Shown here in pieces: positions 25,301 to 36,478 of a stretch of 64,000 bases of DNA. Numbering within the stretch: the first letter of the stretch is position 1; every line of letters starts with the position of its first letter. A program made the translations under genes and the position numbers. The stretch is from Anaeramoeba ignava (Eukaryota > Metamonada > Anaeramoebidae), in NCBI GenBank assembly GCA_028826165.1, contig JAPDFW010000137.1, positions 35,001-99,000 of the forward strand, in the 5' to 3' direction. The notes under the pieces are model-generated. The model saw nothing but the letters and a program-made list of their open reading frames with translations, ran no database searches and had not been told where the DNA came from.

Positions 25301-26364
25301 ATTATAAATTTAATTATAAATTTAATTATAAATTTAATTTAATTATAATTATAAATTTAATTATAAATTTAATTATAAATTTTAATTATAAATTTAATTA
25401 TAAATTTAATTATAAATTTAATTATAAATTTAATTATAAATTTAATTATAAATTTAATTATAAATTTAATTATAAAATTTAATTATAAATTTAATTATAA
25501 ATATAATTATAAATATAATTATAAATTTAATTATAAATTTAATTATAAATTTAATTATAAATTTAATTATAAATTTAATTATAAATTTAATTATAAATTT
25601 AATTATAAATTTAATTATAAATTTAATTATAAATTTAATTATAAATTTAATTATAAATTTAATTATAAATTTTAATTATAAATTTAATTATAAATTTAAT
25701 TATAAATTTAATAATTATAAATTTAATTATAAATTTAATTATAAATTTAATTATAAATTTAATTATAAATTTAATTATAAAATTTAATTATAAATTTAAT
25801 TATAAATTTGATTATAAATTTAATTATAAATTTAATTATAAATTTAATTATAAATTTAATTATAAATTTAATTATAAATTTAATTATAAATTTAATTATA
25901 AATTTAATTATAAATTTTAATTATAAATTTAATTATAAATTTAATTATAAATTTAATTATAAATTTAATTATAAATTTAATTATAAATTTAATTATAAAT
26001 TTTATTATAAATTTAATTATAAATTTAATTATAAATTTAATTATAAATTTAATTATAAATTTAATTATAAATTTAATTATAAATTTAATTATAAATTTAA
26101 TTATAAATTTAATTATAAATTTAATTATAAATTTAATTATAAATTTGATTATAAATTTAATTATAAATTTAGTTATAAATTTAATTATAAATTTGATTAT
26201 TTGGGTTTTTTAAAATATACAGTAATTGGAGGATCAAGATAAATTAGATTTCCATCATCAAGAAGAACTTCTTGAGCTTTGATACATAATTTTTTAACTT
26301 CATTTTCTGAAAGTAATTCTCTTTTATAAAGTTTTTCAATTTGAATATCTATTTGACTTGACAT
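22382..26364 (-). CDS. PPP4C: Serine/threonine phosphatase PP4 catalytic subunit
   Basis: Metal-dependent PPP-family phosphatase. Exons: 26364-26221, 24167-23952, 23587-23426, 23328-23253, 22701-22382, giving 305 residues without a break (human PP4c has 307). Signature motifs: [31 protein letters not shown], and the C-terminal YFL that is carboxymethylated in the PP2A/PP4/PP6 group. [25 protein letters not shown] and AAILE favour PP4 over PP6, while the [12 protein letters not shown] stretch is also PP6-like, so assignment to PP4 is probable rather than certain. The SAPNYC motif reads SAPNYY here. Works with regulatory subunits not seen in this window. The first intron is a 2 kb satellite. 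Confidence 0.9.
22702..23252 (-). repeat. PP4 intron 4, (AATTTT)n
   Basis: A 551-base intron consisting almost only of the hexamer AATTTT, bounded by a GTAATT donor and an AAAAAAG acceptor. Intron 2 of the same gene (23588-23951) carries the same hexamer. Confidence 0.85.
24168..26220 (-). repeat. PP4 intron 1, AAATTTAATTAT satellite
   Basis: This 2053-base intron has a GTATAT donor and a GATTAG acceptor. It is a highly regular 12-base AAATTTAATTAT array with few variants. Splicing joins DPPIT to ICGDIHG, the conserved start of the PPP catalytic core. Confidence 0.9.
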
Positions 26365-26620
26365 TTTAAAAAGGGATTTTTTTTTCTTGTTCTTTTTTTT
26401 TTTTATTTTTTTTTTTAAATTGATTTTTTTTTTATAGAAATAGAAATAGAAATAGAAAATGGAAACAAACAAAAAAAAAACACAAAAAAGGAAAAAACTT
26501 ATTCTAACGTAATTAGAAAAATGAAAAAAAAAAATTAAAAAAAAAATTTAATTAAAACTTAAAAAAAAGAGAAAAGAAAAAAAATTTTTATTTTTCTCCT
26601 TTTATTTTTTTTTCTCCTTT

Positions 26621-26911
26621 TTATTTTTCTAATTCATTTTCTGAACTTAAAATTTCTTCCATAAAATCTTCATCTAAACAACAATTTTCATTTTGGAATT
26701 CATTTTGATTTTCATTTTCATTTTCATCTATATTAATATCAAAATTTAAATCTTGAATTTGATCTGAAATATTTTTTTGGATTAAATTTTTTTTCTTTTT
26801 AGAAATTTTTAGTTTTTTTGTTTTTTGATTAAAAGAATTATCATTATTTATCAATTGAAGATCATCATCAAAAAAATCAAAAGAATCAATTTTAATTTGA
26901 TTTTTGATTTT
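26621..26911 (-). CDS. Acidic Asn-rich ORF, possible detached tail
   Basis: The minus-strand frame ends with a varied, non-repetitive acidic tail (CCLDEDFMEEIL, then ENELEK and stop) and extends upstream through DSFDFFDDDLQL into an NQ repeat. It has complex composition unlike the surrounding repeats, which suggests real coding. No promoter-side exon or donor site is visible between it and the zinc-finger gene at 27403, so it may be that gene's C-terminus after an unresolved frame break, or a separate small gene. No function assigned. Confidence 0.3.
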   Translation of the reverse strand, partial: KIKNQIKIDSFDFFDDDLQLINNDNSFNQKTKKLKISKKKKNLIQKNISDQIQDLNFDINIDENENENQNEFQNENCCLDEDFMEEILSSENELEK

Positions 26912-27402
26912 GATTTTAATTTGATTTTGATTTTGATTTTGATTTTGATTTTTATTTTTAATTTGATTTTGATTTTGATTTTGATTTTGATTTTGATTTT
27001 GATTTTGATTTTTAATTTGATTTTGATTTTGATTTTTAATTTTGATTTTGATTTTTAATTTGATTTTGATTTTTGATTTTGATTTTGATTTTGATTTTGA
27101 TTTTGATTTTCATTTTGAATTTGATTTTGATTTTGATTTTGATTTTGATTTTGATTTTGATTTTGATTTTGATTTTGATTTTGATTTTGATTTTTAATTT
27201 GATTTTGATTTTGATTTTTAATTTGATTTTTAATTTTCATTTTCATTTTTGATTTTTGATTTTGATTTTATTTTTCATTTTGAGATTTTGATTTTGATTT
27301 TCATTTTGATTTTGATTTTCATCTTTTATCTTTTTATCTTTTTATCTTTTTCAAAAATCTTTATCTTTTTATTTTTTTATTTTTATGTTTCTTTTTATCT
27401 TT

Positions 27403-29041
27403 TTATCTTTTTTGTTTTTTATCTTTTTTATCTTTTTTATCTTTTTTATGTTTATGTTTATGTTTATCTTTATCTTTATCTTTATGTTTATTTTTATGTT
27501 TGTCTTTATCTTTTTCTTTCTTGTGTTTATGTTTATCTTTTTCTTGATTTTCATCAATTTGAATAATTTCATATTTTGGTTCATTTTTATCATTTTCTTT
27601 TAATTCTAAATCATGGAATTTCTTTTTATGAAGCGATAAAGTTGATAAATAACTAAACAATTTCCCACAAAATAGACACTTATATCTAATGCCTTTATGA
27701 ACAGCATTGATATGAGCATTAAGAGAAGACAAAGTTGCAAATGAAGAATTACAATCTTTATGATTGCAAACATAAACCTTTCGATTGAGCTCATGAACTT
27801 GGGAATGATTTTTTAAATTTCTTTTTGAATTAAATTTCTTTCCACAAACATCACATTCATATTGCAAGGCATGAAATTCTTTAATATGTCTTTGAAGCTC
27901 GTTAAATTTCAAGAAACTCAATCCACATTCACCACAAATATGAGTTTTTTCTTTAGTATGAACAGAACGAATATGTCTTTTGAGTTGTGAAGGGTAATCA
28001 AAGCACATCCCACATCCTTCATAGGTACATTGATAGGGTTTCTTTCCTGTATGGATAGCTTTGTGACGAATCAATTGATTTTTTTTGACGAATCTTGCTT
28101 GGCATCCAGGAAAGTCACATTGATATTTTTCTTTTTTGTGAACGTTATTGATGTGCCGAGTTAATTTTTCTTTTCGGAAATATTTTTTATTACATCCTTC
28201 ATAAGGACATGAATATTTTTTCTCTCTGTCTTCTTTGTGTGTTTCCATGTGGTTTTGTAAGTGATCTTTTCTCTTGAATTTCTTGTTGCATCCTGGAAAT
28301 GGACATTCAAATTTCCTTTCGTTTGTATGTGTTGTCATGTGTCGATTTAATCTTGATTGTTTAGTAAATTCTGATCCACAAATTGGACATTCAATTATTT
28401 TTCTTTTTTTGCGTGAATTTTTTGAATTTTTTCTATTTGATTTTCTATTTGATTTTCTATTTGATTTTCTATTTTGATTTTCTATTTTGTTTTCTATTTT
28501 GTTTTGTAAATTGTTTTGTAAATTGTTTTTGTAAATTGTTTTCTATTTGATTTTCTATTTGATTTTGTAAATTGTTTTGTAAATTGTTTTGTAAATTGTT
28601 TTTTAAATTGTTTTGTAAATTGTTTTCTATTTTGTTTTCTATTTTGTTTTCTAAATTGTTTTGTAAATTGTTTTGTAAATTGTTTTGTAAATTGTTTTGT
28701 AAATTGTTTTCTATTTCATTTTCTAATTTGTTTTGTAAATTGTTTTCTATTTGATTTTCTATTTGATTTTCTATTTTGTTTTCTAAATTGTTTTGTAAAT
28801 TGTTTTCTATTTTGTTTTCTAAATTGTTTTCTATTTTGTTTTCTATTTTGTTTTTTAAATTGTTTTCTAAATTATTTTGTAAATTGTTTTCTATTTCATT
28901 TTCTATTTTGTTTTCTATTTTGTTTTCTATTTTGTTTTCTATTTTGTTTTGTAAATTGTTTTGTAAATTGTTTTCTATTTTGTTTTCTAAATTGTTTTCT
29001 ATTTCATTTTCTAAATTGTTTTCTATTTGATTTGCTTGCAT
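27403..29041 (-). CDS. Nine C2H2 zinc-finger protein, TFIIIA-like, one frame break
   Basis: The frame ending at 27403 carries nine C2H2 fingers: IECPICG, FECPFPGC, YSCPYEGC, YQCDFPGC, YQCTYEGC, HICGECG, YECDVCG, YVCNHKDC and YKCLFCG. Finger number, the short linker before finger 7 and the order of finger types resemble TFIIIA, which binds the 5S rRNA gene and 5S RNA; assignment is by eye. A Lys/Asp/His-rich tail follows. The first finger lies upstream of the first ATG of that frame (28338), so the gene must start further up. The ATG at 29041 (MQANQIEN) opens an Asn/Glu/Leu repeat region that reaches finger 1 if one base is dropped from the T4 run at 28472-28475. The repeat region itself is length-unstable, so the exact N-terminus is uncertain. 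Confidence 0.65.
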
Positions 29042-29069
29042 AGAAAAGTTTTTTGTTTTGAAAAAAAAA
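29042..29069. promoter_or_regulatory. 28-base gap between head-to-head start codons
   Basis: The zinc-finger ATG (29041, minus) and the PIG-L ATG (29070, plus) are 28 bases apart. Promoter elements for both genes must overlap the 5' end of the opposite transcript. Downstream in-frame ATGs (for example 29136 for PIG-L) would widen the gap only modestly. Confidence 0.4.
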
Positions 29070-29927
29070 ATGAAAAAAAATTTTTTTAATTTTTTTAATT
29101 TTTTTAATTTTATTTTTTTTGTTTTATTTTTGTTAATGAATTACAAAATTTTCTTCTTTCTTTTTTGGATATTAACACCTTTTATTATTTATTATTCAAT
29201 TAATCTCTTTCATTTTAATGAAAAACAAATTCAAAAACTTTCAAATAATTACAATTTAAAATCAAAAAAAGTTCTTTTAATTTTTGCTCATCCAGATGAT
29301 GAATGTATGTTTTTCGGGACAACAATTCAAATTCTAGAGAAAAATGGATTTGAAATTCATTGGCTATGTTTATCAACAGGAAACTATAGAAATCAAGGCG
29401 AAAAACGAAAAATTGAACTTTTGGAAAGTGGAACAATTTTTAATATCCCAAAAAACAAAATTCACATTTACGATCACCCTCAAATCCAAGACGGATATCC
29501 TTTTAATGAATCCCTTATCGCGGAAATAATTGAGAATGAAATAGATTCTCTTGATATAAACTTTATAATAACATTCGATGAAAATGGAATTTCAAATCAT
29601 AAAAATCACATTTCAATTTTTAATTCAATACAGAAAGTTTTAGAACACAGAAATAATAACAAAATCCCTGGCAAATCATTGTTGGTTTTGAAATTGAAAA
29701 CTGTTTCTGTTTTTAGAAAATATCTCTCCTTTTTAGACTTTTTTTTGGATCAATTAAAATGTTTGTTTTTTAATAATAAGAACCATTTTTCAATCACTTT
29801 TTTTTCTCTTCCTTTTCAATCAATTCAAGCAATGCTCCAACATAAATCTCAATTAGTTTGGTTTAGATATCTTTATGTTATTTTTTCTCGTTATATGTTT
29901 TTAAATACATTAGAATTGATTGAATAA
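29070..29927 (+). CDS. GPI de-N-acetylase (PIG-L/GPI12 family)
   Basis: Removes the acetyl group from GlcNAc-phosphatidylinositol, the second step of GPI-anchor synthesis, on the cytoplasmic face of the ER. Single exon of 285 residues from the ATG at 29070; 29136 is an alternative start. One or two N-terminal membrane segments precede LIFAHPDDE (metal site with the catalytic Asp, about residues 70-80). LSTGNYRNQGEKRK and a second metal motif ending SNHKNH follow, both typical of the family. Length is slightly above the ~250 residues usual for animal PIG-L. Intact. Confidence 0.88.
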   Translation: MKKNFFNFFNFFNFIFFVLFLLMNYKIFFFLFWILTPFIIYYSINLFHFNEKQIQKLSNNYNLKSKKVLLIFAHPDDECMFFGTTIQILEKNGFEIHWLCLSTGNYRNQGEKRKIELLESGTIFNIPKNKIHIYDHPQIQDGYPFNESLIAEIIENEIDSLDINFIITFDENGISNHKNHISIFNSIQKVLEHRNNNKIPGKSLLVLKLKTVSVFRKYLSFLDFFLDQLKCLFFNNKNHFSITFFSLPFQSIQAMLQHKSQLVWFRYLYVIFSRYMFLNTLELIE

Positions 29928-30249
29928 AATTTAAAATTTAAAATTTAAAATTTAAAATTTAAAAAGCAAAACCGTTAAAATTTAAAGTTAAAAATTAAAA
30001 TTAAAATTTTTGGATTGTTCTTGTTTTTATTTTTAGATAAGATTTCTTTTAAAAAAAAAATTTTTTTTTCTCTTTTTTTCTTTTTTTTTTTTTAATAAAA
30101 AACCAAAAAAAACAAACAAAAAAACAAACAAAAACAAACAAAAACAAACTTAGAAGAAAATTTACAAAAATTTTTTTTCATTCTTTTTTTTTTCATTTTT
30201 TTTTATTCTTATTAAATTTTTTTTTTTATTATTCAATTTTTTTTTTATT
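29928..30249. other. Intergenic spacer, homopolymer-rich
   Basis: About 320 bases of AAATTTAAAATT repeats, poly(T), and AAACAAAC repeats between the PIG-L stop and the RhoGEF ATG. No ORF or recognisable element seen. Poly(T) next to the downstream ATG resembles the tracts before other genes here. Confidence 0.4.
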
Positions 30250-33200
30250 ATGACTCATTCTTTATTAGAAAAACAACATTTACAAACTAAACAAGAATTA
30301 TCAATTCAACCCAAACTTTCAAAATTCTCACAAAACAACCAAATAAAAGAAATTTCAAACCTTGAAACTCAACAAGCAAATAAACTTGAAAATAAACAAG
30401 TAACCCAACTTGAAAATAAACAAGAAAAAAAACTCGAAAATACGAACAAAAAACCTAAACCAATTCCAAATCCAAAACCAAAACAATTTCAAAATTTAAA
30501 TTCAAAACAAAATAAACCAAAAACTAAAAAAAAACCAATTCCAAATCCAAAACCAAAACAATTCCAAAACCTAAAATTAAATCAAAATGAAATTAAAAAT
30601 GAAAATCAAATTGAAAATCAAAATCAAAATCAAAATCAAAATCTATTTGAAAATGAAAAAGAAAAAGATAATCAAAATCAAAATAAAAATCAAAATCAAA
30701 ATCAAAATAAAAATCAAATTGAAAATCAAAATGAAAATCAAAATCAAAATCAAAATCAAAATCAAAATCAAAATCAAAATCAAAATGAAAATGAAAATCA
30801 AAAATCAAACCGAATCCAAAAACCAAAACCAAATCGATTCCAAAAACTCAATCCAAATAGATTTAAACATTTAAAACAAAATCCAGATCGATTTAAAAAT
30901 TTAAAAGAAAATCGATTTCAAAATCAATTTAGCAACCTAAAATCAAACCCGAATACAAATATAAATCAAAATCAAAATCAAAATCAAAATCGAAATCGAA
31001 ATCAAAATAAAAATCTAAAATCAAAACCAAAATCAAAAATAAATCCTAATCTAAAGCCATCTCAATTCAAAAATAAAAATAAAAATAAAAATAAAAATGA
31101 AATTAAAAATGAAATTAAAAATAATAAAAATCAAATTGAAAATCAAAATCAAAATAAAAATAAAAATAAAAATGAAAATGAAAATCAAATTGAAAATCAA
31201 AATGAAAATAAAATTGAAAATGAAAATCAAATTGAAAATCAAATTGAAAATGAAAATAAAATTGAAAATAAAATTGAAATTGAAAATCAAATTAAAAATG
31301 AAAATGAAAATAAAATTGAAATTAAAAATGAGATTAAAAATGAAAATCAAATTGAAAATCAAAATCAAAATAAAATTGAAAATCAAAATCAAAATGAAAA
31401 TAAAATTGAAAATGAAAATGAAAATCAAATTGAAAATCAAATTGAAAATGAAAATCAAAATCAAAATGAAAATAAAATTGAAAATCAAAATCAAAATGAA
31501 AATAAAATTGAAAATCAAAATCAAAATGAAAATAAAAATGAAAATAAAATTGAAAATCAAATTGAAAATCAAAATGAAAATAAAAATAAAAATGAAAATG
31601 AAAATAAAATTGAAAATCAAATTGAAAATAAAATTGAAAATCAAATTGAAAATAAAATTGAAAATCAAAATGAAAATGAAAATAAAAATGAAAATGAAAA
31701 TGAAAATAAAATTGAAAATGAAAATAAAATTGAAAATGAGAATGGAAATCAGATTGAAAATTTACTCAAAATTCCAAATGAATGGATTTTAATGTTTCCT
31801 AAACCAAATAAAAAACCAGATGTTTATGTTGAAAAAGTACTTTATCCCCCACAAAAATTATTAGATAATTCATCAAACGATGTAATTGAACGTAATGCTT
31901 TTGATCCTTTTACTCAAAATCCTCAATCTAATACTGATTCATTTTTTGGTTTGAACAATCAAGAATTAAAAAATAATAAAGAATTAAATGAATCAAAAGA
32001 TAATCAAGAATTAAATCAATCAAAAGATAATAAAGAATTAAATCAATTAAAAGATAATAATGAATCAAAAGATAATAAAGAATTAAATCAATTAAATGAT
32101 TCAAAAGAATTAAATCAATTAAAAGATAATAAAGAATTAAATCAATCAAATGATTCAAAAGAATTAAATCAATTAAAAGATAATAATGAATCAAAAGATA
32201 ATAAAGAATTAAATCAATTAAAAGATAATAAAGAATTAAATCAATCAAAAGATAATAATGAATTAAATCAATTAAAAGATAATAAAGAATTAAATCAATT
32301 AAAAGATAATAAAGAATTAAATCAATTAAAAGATAATAAAGAATTAAATCAATCAAAAGATTCAAAAGAATTAAATCAATCAAAAGATAATAAAGAATTA
32401 AATCAATCAAATGATTCAAAAGAATTAAATCAATTAAAAGATAATAATGAATCAAAAGATAATAATGAATTAAATCAATCAAAAGATAATAAAGAATTAA
32501 ATCAATCAAAAGATAATAAAGAATTAAATCAATCAAATGATTCAAAAGAATTAAATCAATTAAAAGATAATAATGAATCAAAAGATAATAATGAATTAAA
32601 TCAATCAAAAGATAATAAAGAATTAAATCAATCAAAAGATAATAAAGAATTAAATCAATTAAAAGATAATAAAGAATTAAATCAATCAAAAGATAATAAT
32701 GAATTAAATCAATTAAAAGATAATAAAGATTTAAATGAATCAAAAGATAATAAAGAATTAAATCAATCAAAAGATAATAAAGAATTAAATCAATTAAATG
32801 ATTCAAAAGATTTAAATCAATTAAAAGATAATAAAGAATTAAATCAATTAAATGATTCAAAAGAATTAAATCAATCAAAAGATAATAAAGAATTAAATCA
32901 ATCAAAAGATAATAAAGAATTAAATCAATCAAATGATAAAAAGAATTAAAAATAAGATTCAAAAGATAAAAAGAATTAAATCAATTAAATGAATCAAAAG
33001 ATAATAAAGAATTAAATCAATCAAAAGATAATAAAGAATTAAATCAATCAAAAGATAATAATGAATTAAATCAATCAAAAGATAATAAAGAATTAAATCA
33101 ATTAAAAGATAATCAAGATTTAAATCAATTAAAAGATAATAAAGAATTAAATCAATTAAATGATTCAAAAGATTTAAATCAATCAAAAGATAATAAAGAA

Positions 33201-36200
33201 TTAAATGAATTAAAAGATAATAATGAATTAAATCAATCAAAAGATAATAAAGAATTAAATCAATCAAAAGATAATAAAGAATTAAATCAATCAAAAGATA
33301 ATAATGAATTAAATCAATCAAAAGATAATAAAGAATTAAATCAATTAAAAGATAATCAAGATTTAAATCAATTAAAAGATAATAAAGAATTAAATCAATT
33401 AAATGATTCAAAAGATTTAAATCAATTAAAAGATAATAAAGAATTAAATGAATTAAAAGATAATCAAAGAATTAAATCAATTAAAAGATAATAATGAATT
33501 AAATCAATCAAAAGATAAAAAAGATAATAAAGATTAAATGAATTAAAAGATAATAAAGATTTAAATCAATTAAAAGATAATAAAGAATTAAATCAATTAA
33601 ATGATTCAAAAGATTTAAATAAATTAAAAGATAATAAAGATTTAAATCAATCAAAAGATTCAAAAGAATTAAATCAATCAAAAGATAATCAAAATTTAGC
33701 AAATTTTAAACAATTGAAAGAATTTAAAAATTTTAAAAACTCAAAAGATATCCAAAATTCAAACGAGACAGACACTTTAAAAGATAACCAAATTCTACAA
33801 GATTTAAAAGATTCAAAAAAAATCAAAAATACAAATGAATTAAACGAATCAGAAGATATTCTAATTTTGCAAGATACAAAAGAAAGCAAAAATCGGAAAA
33901 AAAGCAGAAAAACTAAAAAAGCAAAAAGATCAAAAAGATCAAAAAGAAACAAAAATGTTGACAATTTAAAAAAAGCGAAAAACGCAAAGCAAATATTAAT
34001 ACAATCACCAAATATAAGCCCAAGAATGAGAAGATTTACAATTTCTTCACCCAGACCAAATCTAAACCAAACAAAAAGCAATCCTTTACATCCTTCTCAA
34101 TCACATCGTGTTACATTTTTTGAGCTAACAAAGCGCCCAATTGAACAGGAAAAATACATGGATGTTAATAATTTAAATAATGAATCAATTTTCCATTTAA
34201 TTAAAGATGAAACTAATTTTATCAAGTCATTAATAAAACTTAAAGAAGTAAATATTTTATCAAAAAAAAAAATTTTAATAATTAAATTAAATTTATTTGA
34301 TTTGATTTGATTTAATAGAATTTTATTGAAAAAATTGAATCACTACAAATAATCCCCAAAAATATCCAAAGTTTATTGTTTGAAAATATAAAAGAACTTT
34401 ATCAACATCAAAAAAACTTTCTCCAGAAAGTTCATTCATTAGCAAAAGATCAATCCTCGACAATAAAAGTCTGTTTCAAGGACTTCAATTTCCAAATATT
34501 TAGAAAATACATCCAAAACTTCGAAGTTATTTTATATTATTTCGATGATTTATTGCAAAAAAACGCGCAATTTTCGCAGATTTGTAAAGATCTCGAAAAA
34601 GAAATGGGAGAAAAAATCAAGCTTCTTTTATTTAGCCCACTTCAAGAAATCAACCAGTATTATCTGAATATCCACAAGTTCTTGTCAAATATCGATCCGA
34701 AATCGGATATTTATTCAAGCTATTATCCTATTCTCCAAGAAATCTTCAAAATATCTGAAGAACCGAATTTTCATCCCTATCTTTATTTGTTTGAACACCA
34801 AAAGGAATTGGGAAATATCGAAAAACAAATCGATGGATTGAAGGATTTTGAGCTGGAAAATCCGCGCAGATATCTGCATCGGATTGGCAGTTTCCGACGT
34901 ATCATGCGGAACAAAAATTACCCAGGAAAATATTACGCATTCAATGATATGATGATTGTTGCCAAAGCGCCGAAATCAAAAGAAACAACAAAGTTCGACC
35001 ATCTGTTCAAATACCAAGAAATCCAACTGAGAAATCTAGTGGATGACGAGAATATTGGGATCCAAAACGCAATTGAAATCATTTTCCCAGAAACGGCTGA
35101 TCTATATATCTGCTCATTTTCAACATCGGAAGAAAAAAACACACTTTGGAAAGAACTGACAATTGATTTCAACGTGAAAATTGATGAAACATCGCTCTCG
35201 GCAGAAAAATTGCAACAAATGATGCAAAAGAAACGGATATTAGTTTCTTATCCAAAAGACAAAGACTCAAATATCGATGATTTTCCCATTCCAAAAAATA
35301 CTAATACTGAAAAACGCGGAAATATCATCCTCGAAATTATTCAAACAGAAGAAGACTATCTCTCAAGTCTCAATATCATCATCGAATACTACAAAAAACC
35401 TCTGGTTCAGAAAAAAATCATTTCCTCAGAAGATTCAACAGAAATATTCAAACAAATCGAAACTATTTTTGGAGTGAATAAACAACTCCTCGAACTTTTA
35501 AAAAAGGATTTGCCTAAAAATCCAAAAGAAATCTCAGATCTGAAAATAGGGAACATATTCCTTCAAGTCGCTGATTTCCTCAAGCTTTATATCGATTATT
35601 GCTCCTCTTACACATTTTCAATGAAAAGGCTCAACAAATACACATCAAACTCAAAGTACACAACTTTCATCTCCAACACACGCAAAACAGTGCCAGAATG
35701 CAAGGGTCTTGACTTGCTAGATCTGCTAATCAAACCAATACAAAGAATATGCCGTTATCCCTTGTTGTTTCAACAACTGCTCAAAACAACAGGACAAGAT
35801 CATCCTGATTTTTTGGAAATCAGAAAAACCTATTCAAAATTAAATGGAATTGCAACACAAGTCGATCAAAGAAAAAAAGCAGCAGAAGCGGCGAAATTTT
35901 TGGTTGATATCACATCCAAAATCATCGGAATCAAAAAGAAATTCCCACTTTTAGAACCTTCAAATCCGAGAACTTTGATTAAAGAAGGTTTTATGAACAA
36001 AAAATCAGTTAAAAAAATTCAAGAAAGATATTTTTGGCTTTTCAATGATGTTTTGATTTATGCAAAAGCTATTATCAGAAATCACAAATACAGCTATAAA
36101 GGCCGTTTATTTCTTGCTGGTGCTTTTGTTCGTGATTTATCTTCAACAAATCATACTTTCCATATGATTCCTTATGGAAGTAAAAAAAGTTATATTTTTT

Positions 36201-36298
36201 ATTGCAATTCTGAAGATGAAAAATTAAGTTGGATTAATGAAATTAAAAATCAAATTTTGAATTTGGAATCTAAAGAAGTTCTTCCAAGAATCAAATGA
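30250..36298 (+). CDS. Giant Asn-rich RhoGEF with tandem DH-PH modules, broken in the repeat region
   Basis: The 3' part is two exons (to 34247, then 34319-36298; GTAAAT donor, AATAG acceptor) joining IKLKE to NFIEKIE in phase. It encodes DH1 (about 34150-34860), PH1 (34866-35180), DH2 (35310-35880; includes [18 protein letters not shown], the conserved DH helix) and PH2 (35970-36270). Such modules activate Rho GTPases. Upstream, the ATG at 30250 opens about 900 residues of Asn/Gln/Glu/Lys repeats with a short complex island (IPNEWILMF...DPFTQN, near 31770-31960), then KDNKELNQS repeats. That frame stops at 32949 and the RhoGEF-linked frame is continuous only from about 33540. Several single-base indels lie between. 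It may be one gene with repeat indels or two genes; the RhoGEF half is certain, the N-terminal join is not. Confidence 0.7.
31975..33700 (+). repeat. 27-bp coding minisatellite (KDNKELNQS)
   Basis: A 27-base unit encoding Lys-Asp-Asn-Lys-Glu-Leu-Asn-Gln-Ser/Leu, with shorter forms lacking the first or second half, is repeated about 60 times. Longer blocks of several units recur, showing higher-order duplication. From about 32935 to 33540 single-base losses and gains break the frame; on either side the frame is preserved. Confidence 0.88.
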
Positions 36299-36478
36299 TT
36301 TTAAATTTTTTTCAAAAACGAAACAAAACGAAATCGAAATCGAAACAAAACAAAACAAAACAAAACAAATTAATTATTCAGATTTGCATAGATTTCTTTA
36401 TTTTTTTTTTAAATTTTTTTATTTTTTTTTTTGAATGAATGAAGAGCAAAAAAAAAAAGAATTAATTAATGAATTGAT

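Noticed and set aside
5345-26220. Regular arrays as CRISPR, telomere or centromere satellites
   Set aside because: There are no unique spacers and no G-rich telomere unit. Each array is confined between splice sites of one gene and has a private motif.
14380-28480. Euplotes-type programmed frameshifting at AAA-TAR
   Set aside because: Two breaks (capping, zinc finger) fit that pattern, but both lie in slippage-prone repeats where TAA/TAG follows automatically. The other breaks have no adjacent stop in that form, and three are in the opposite direction.
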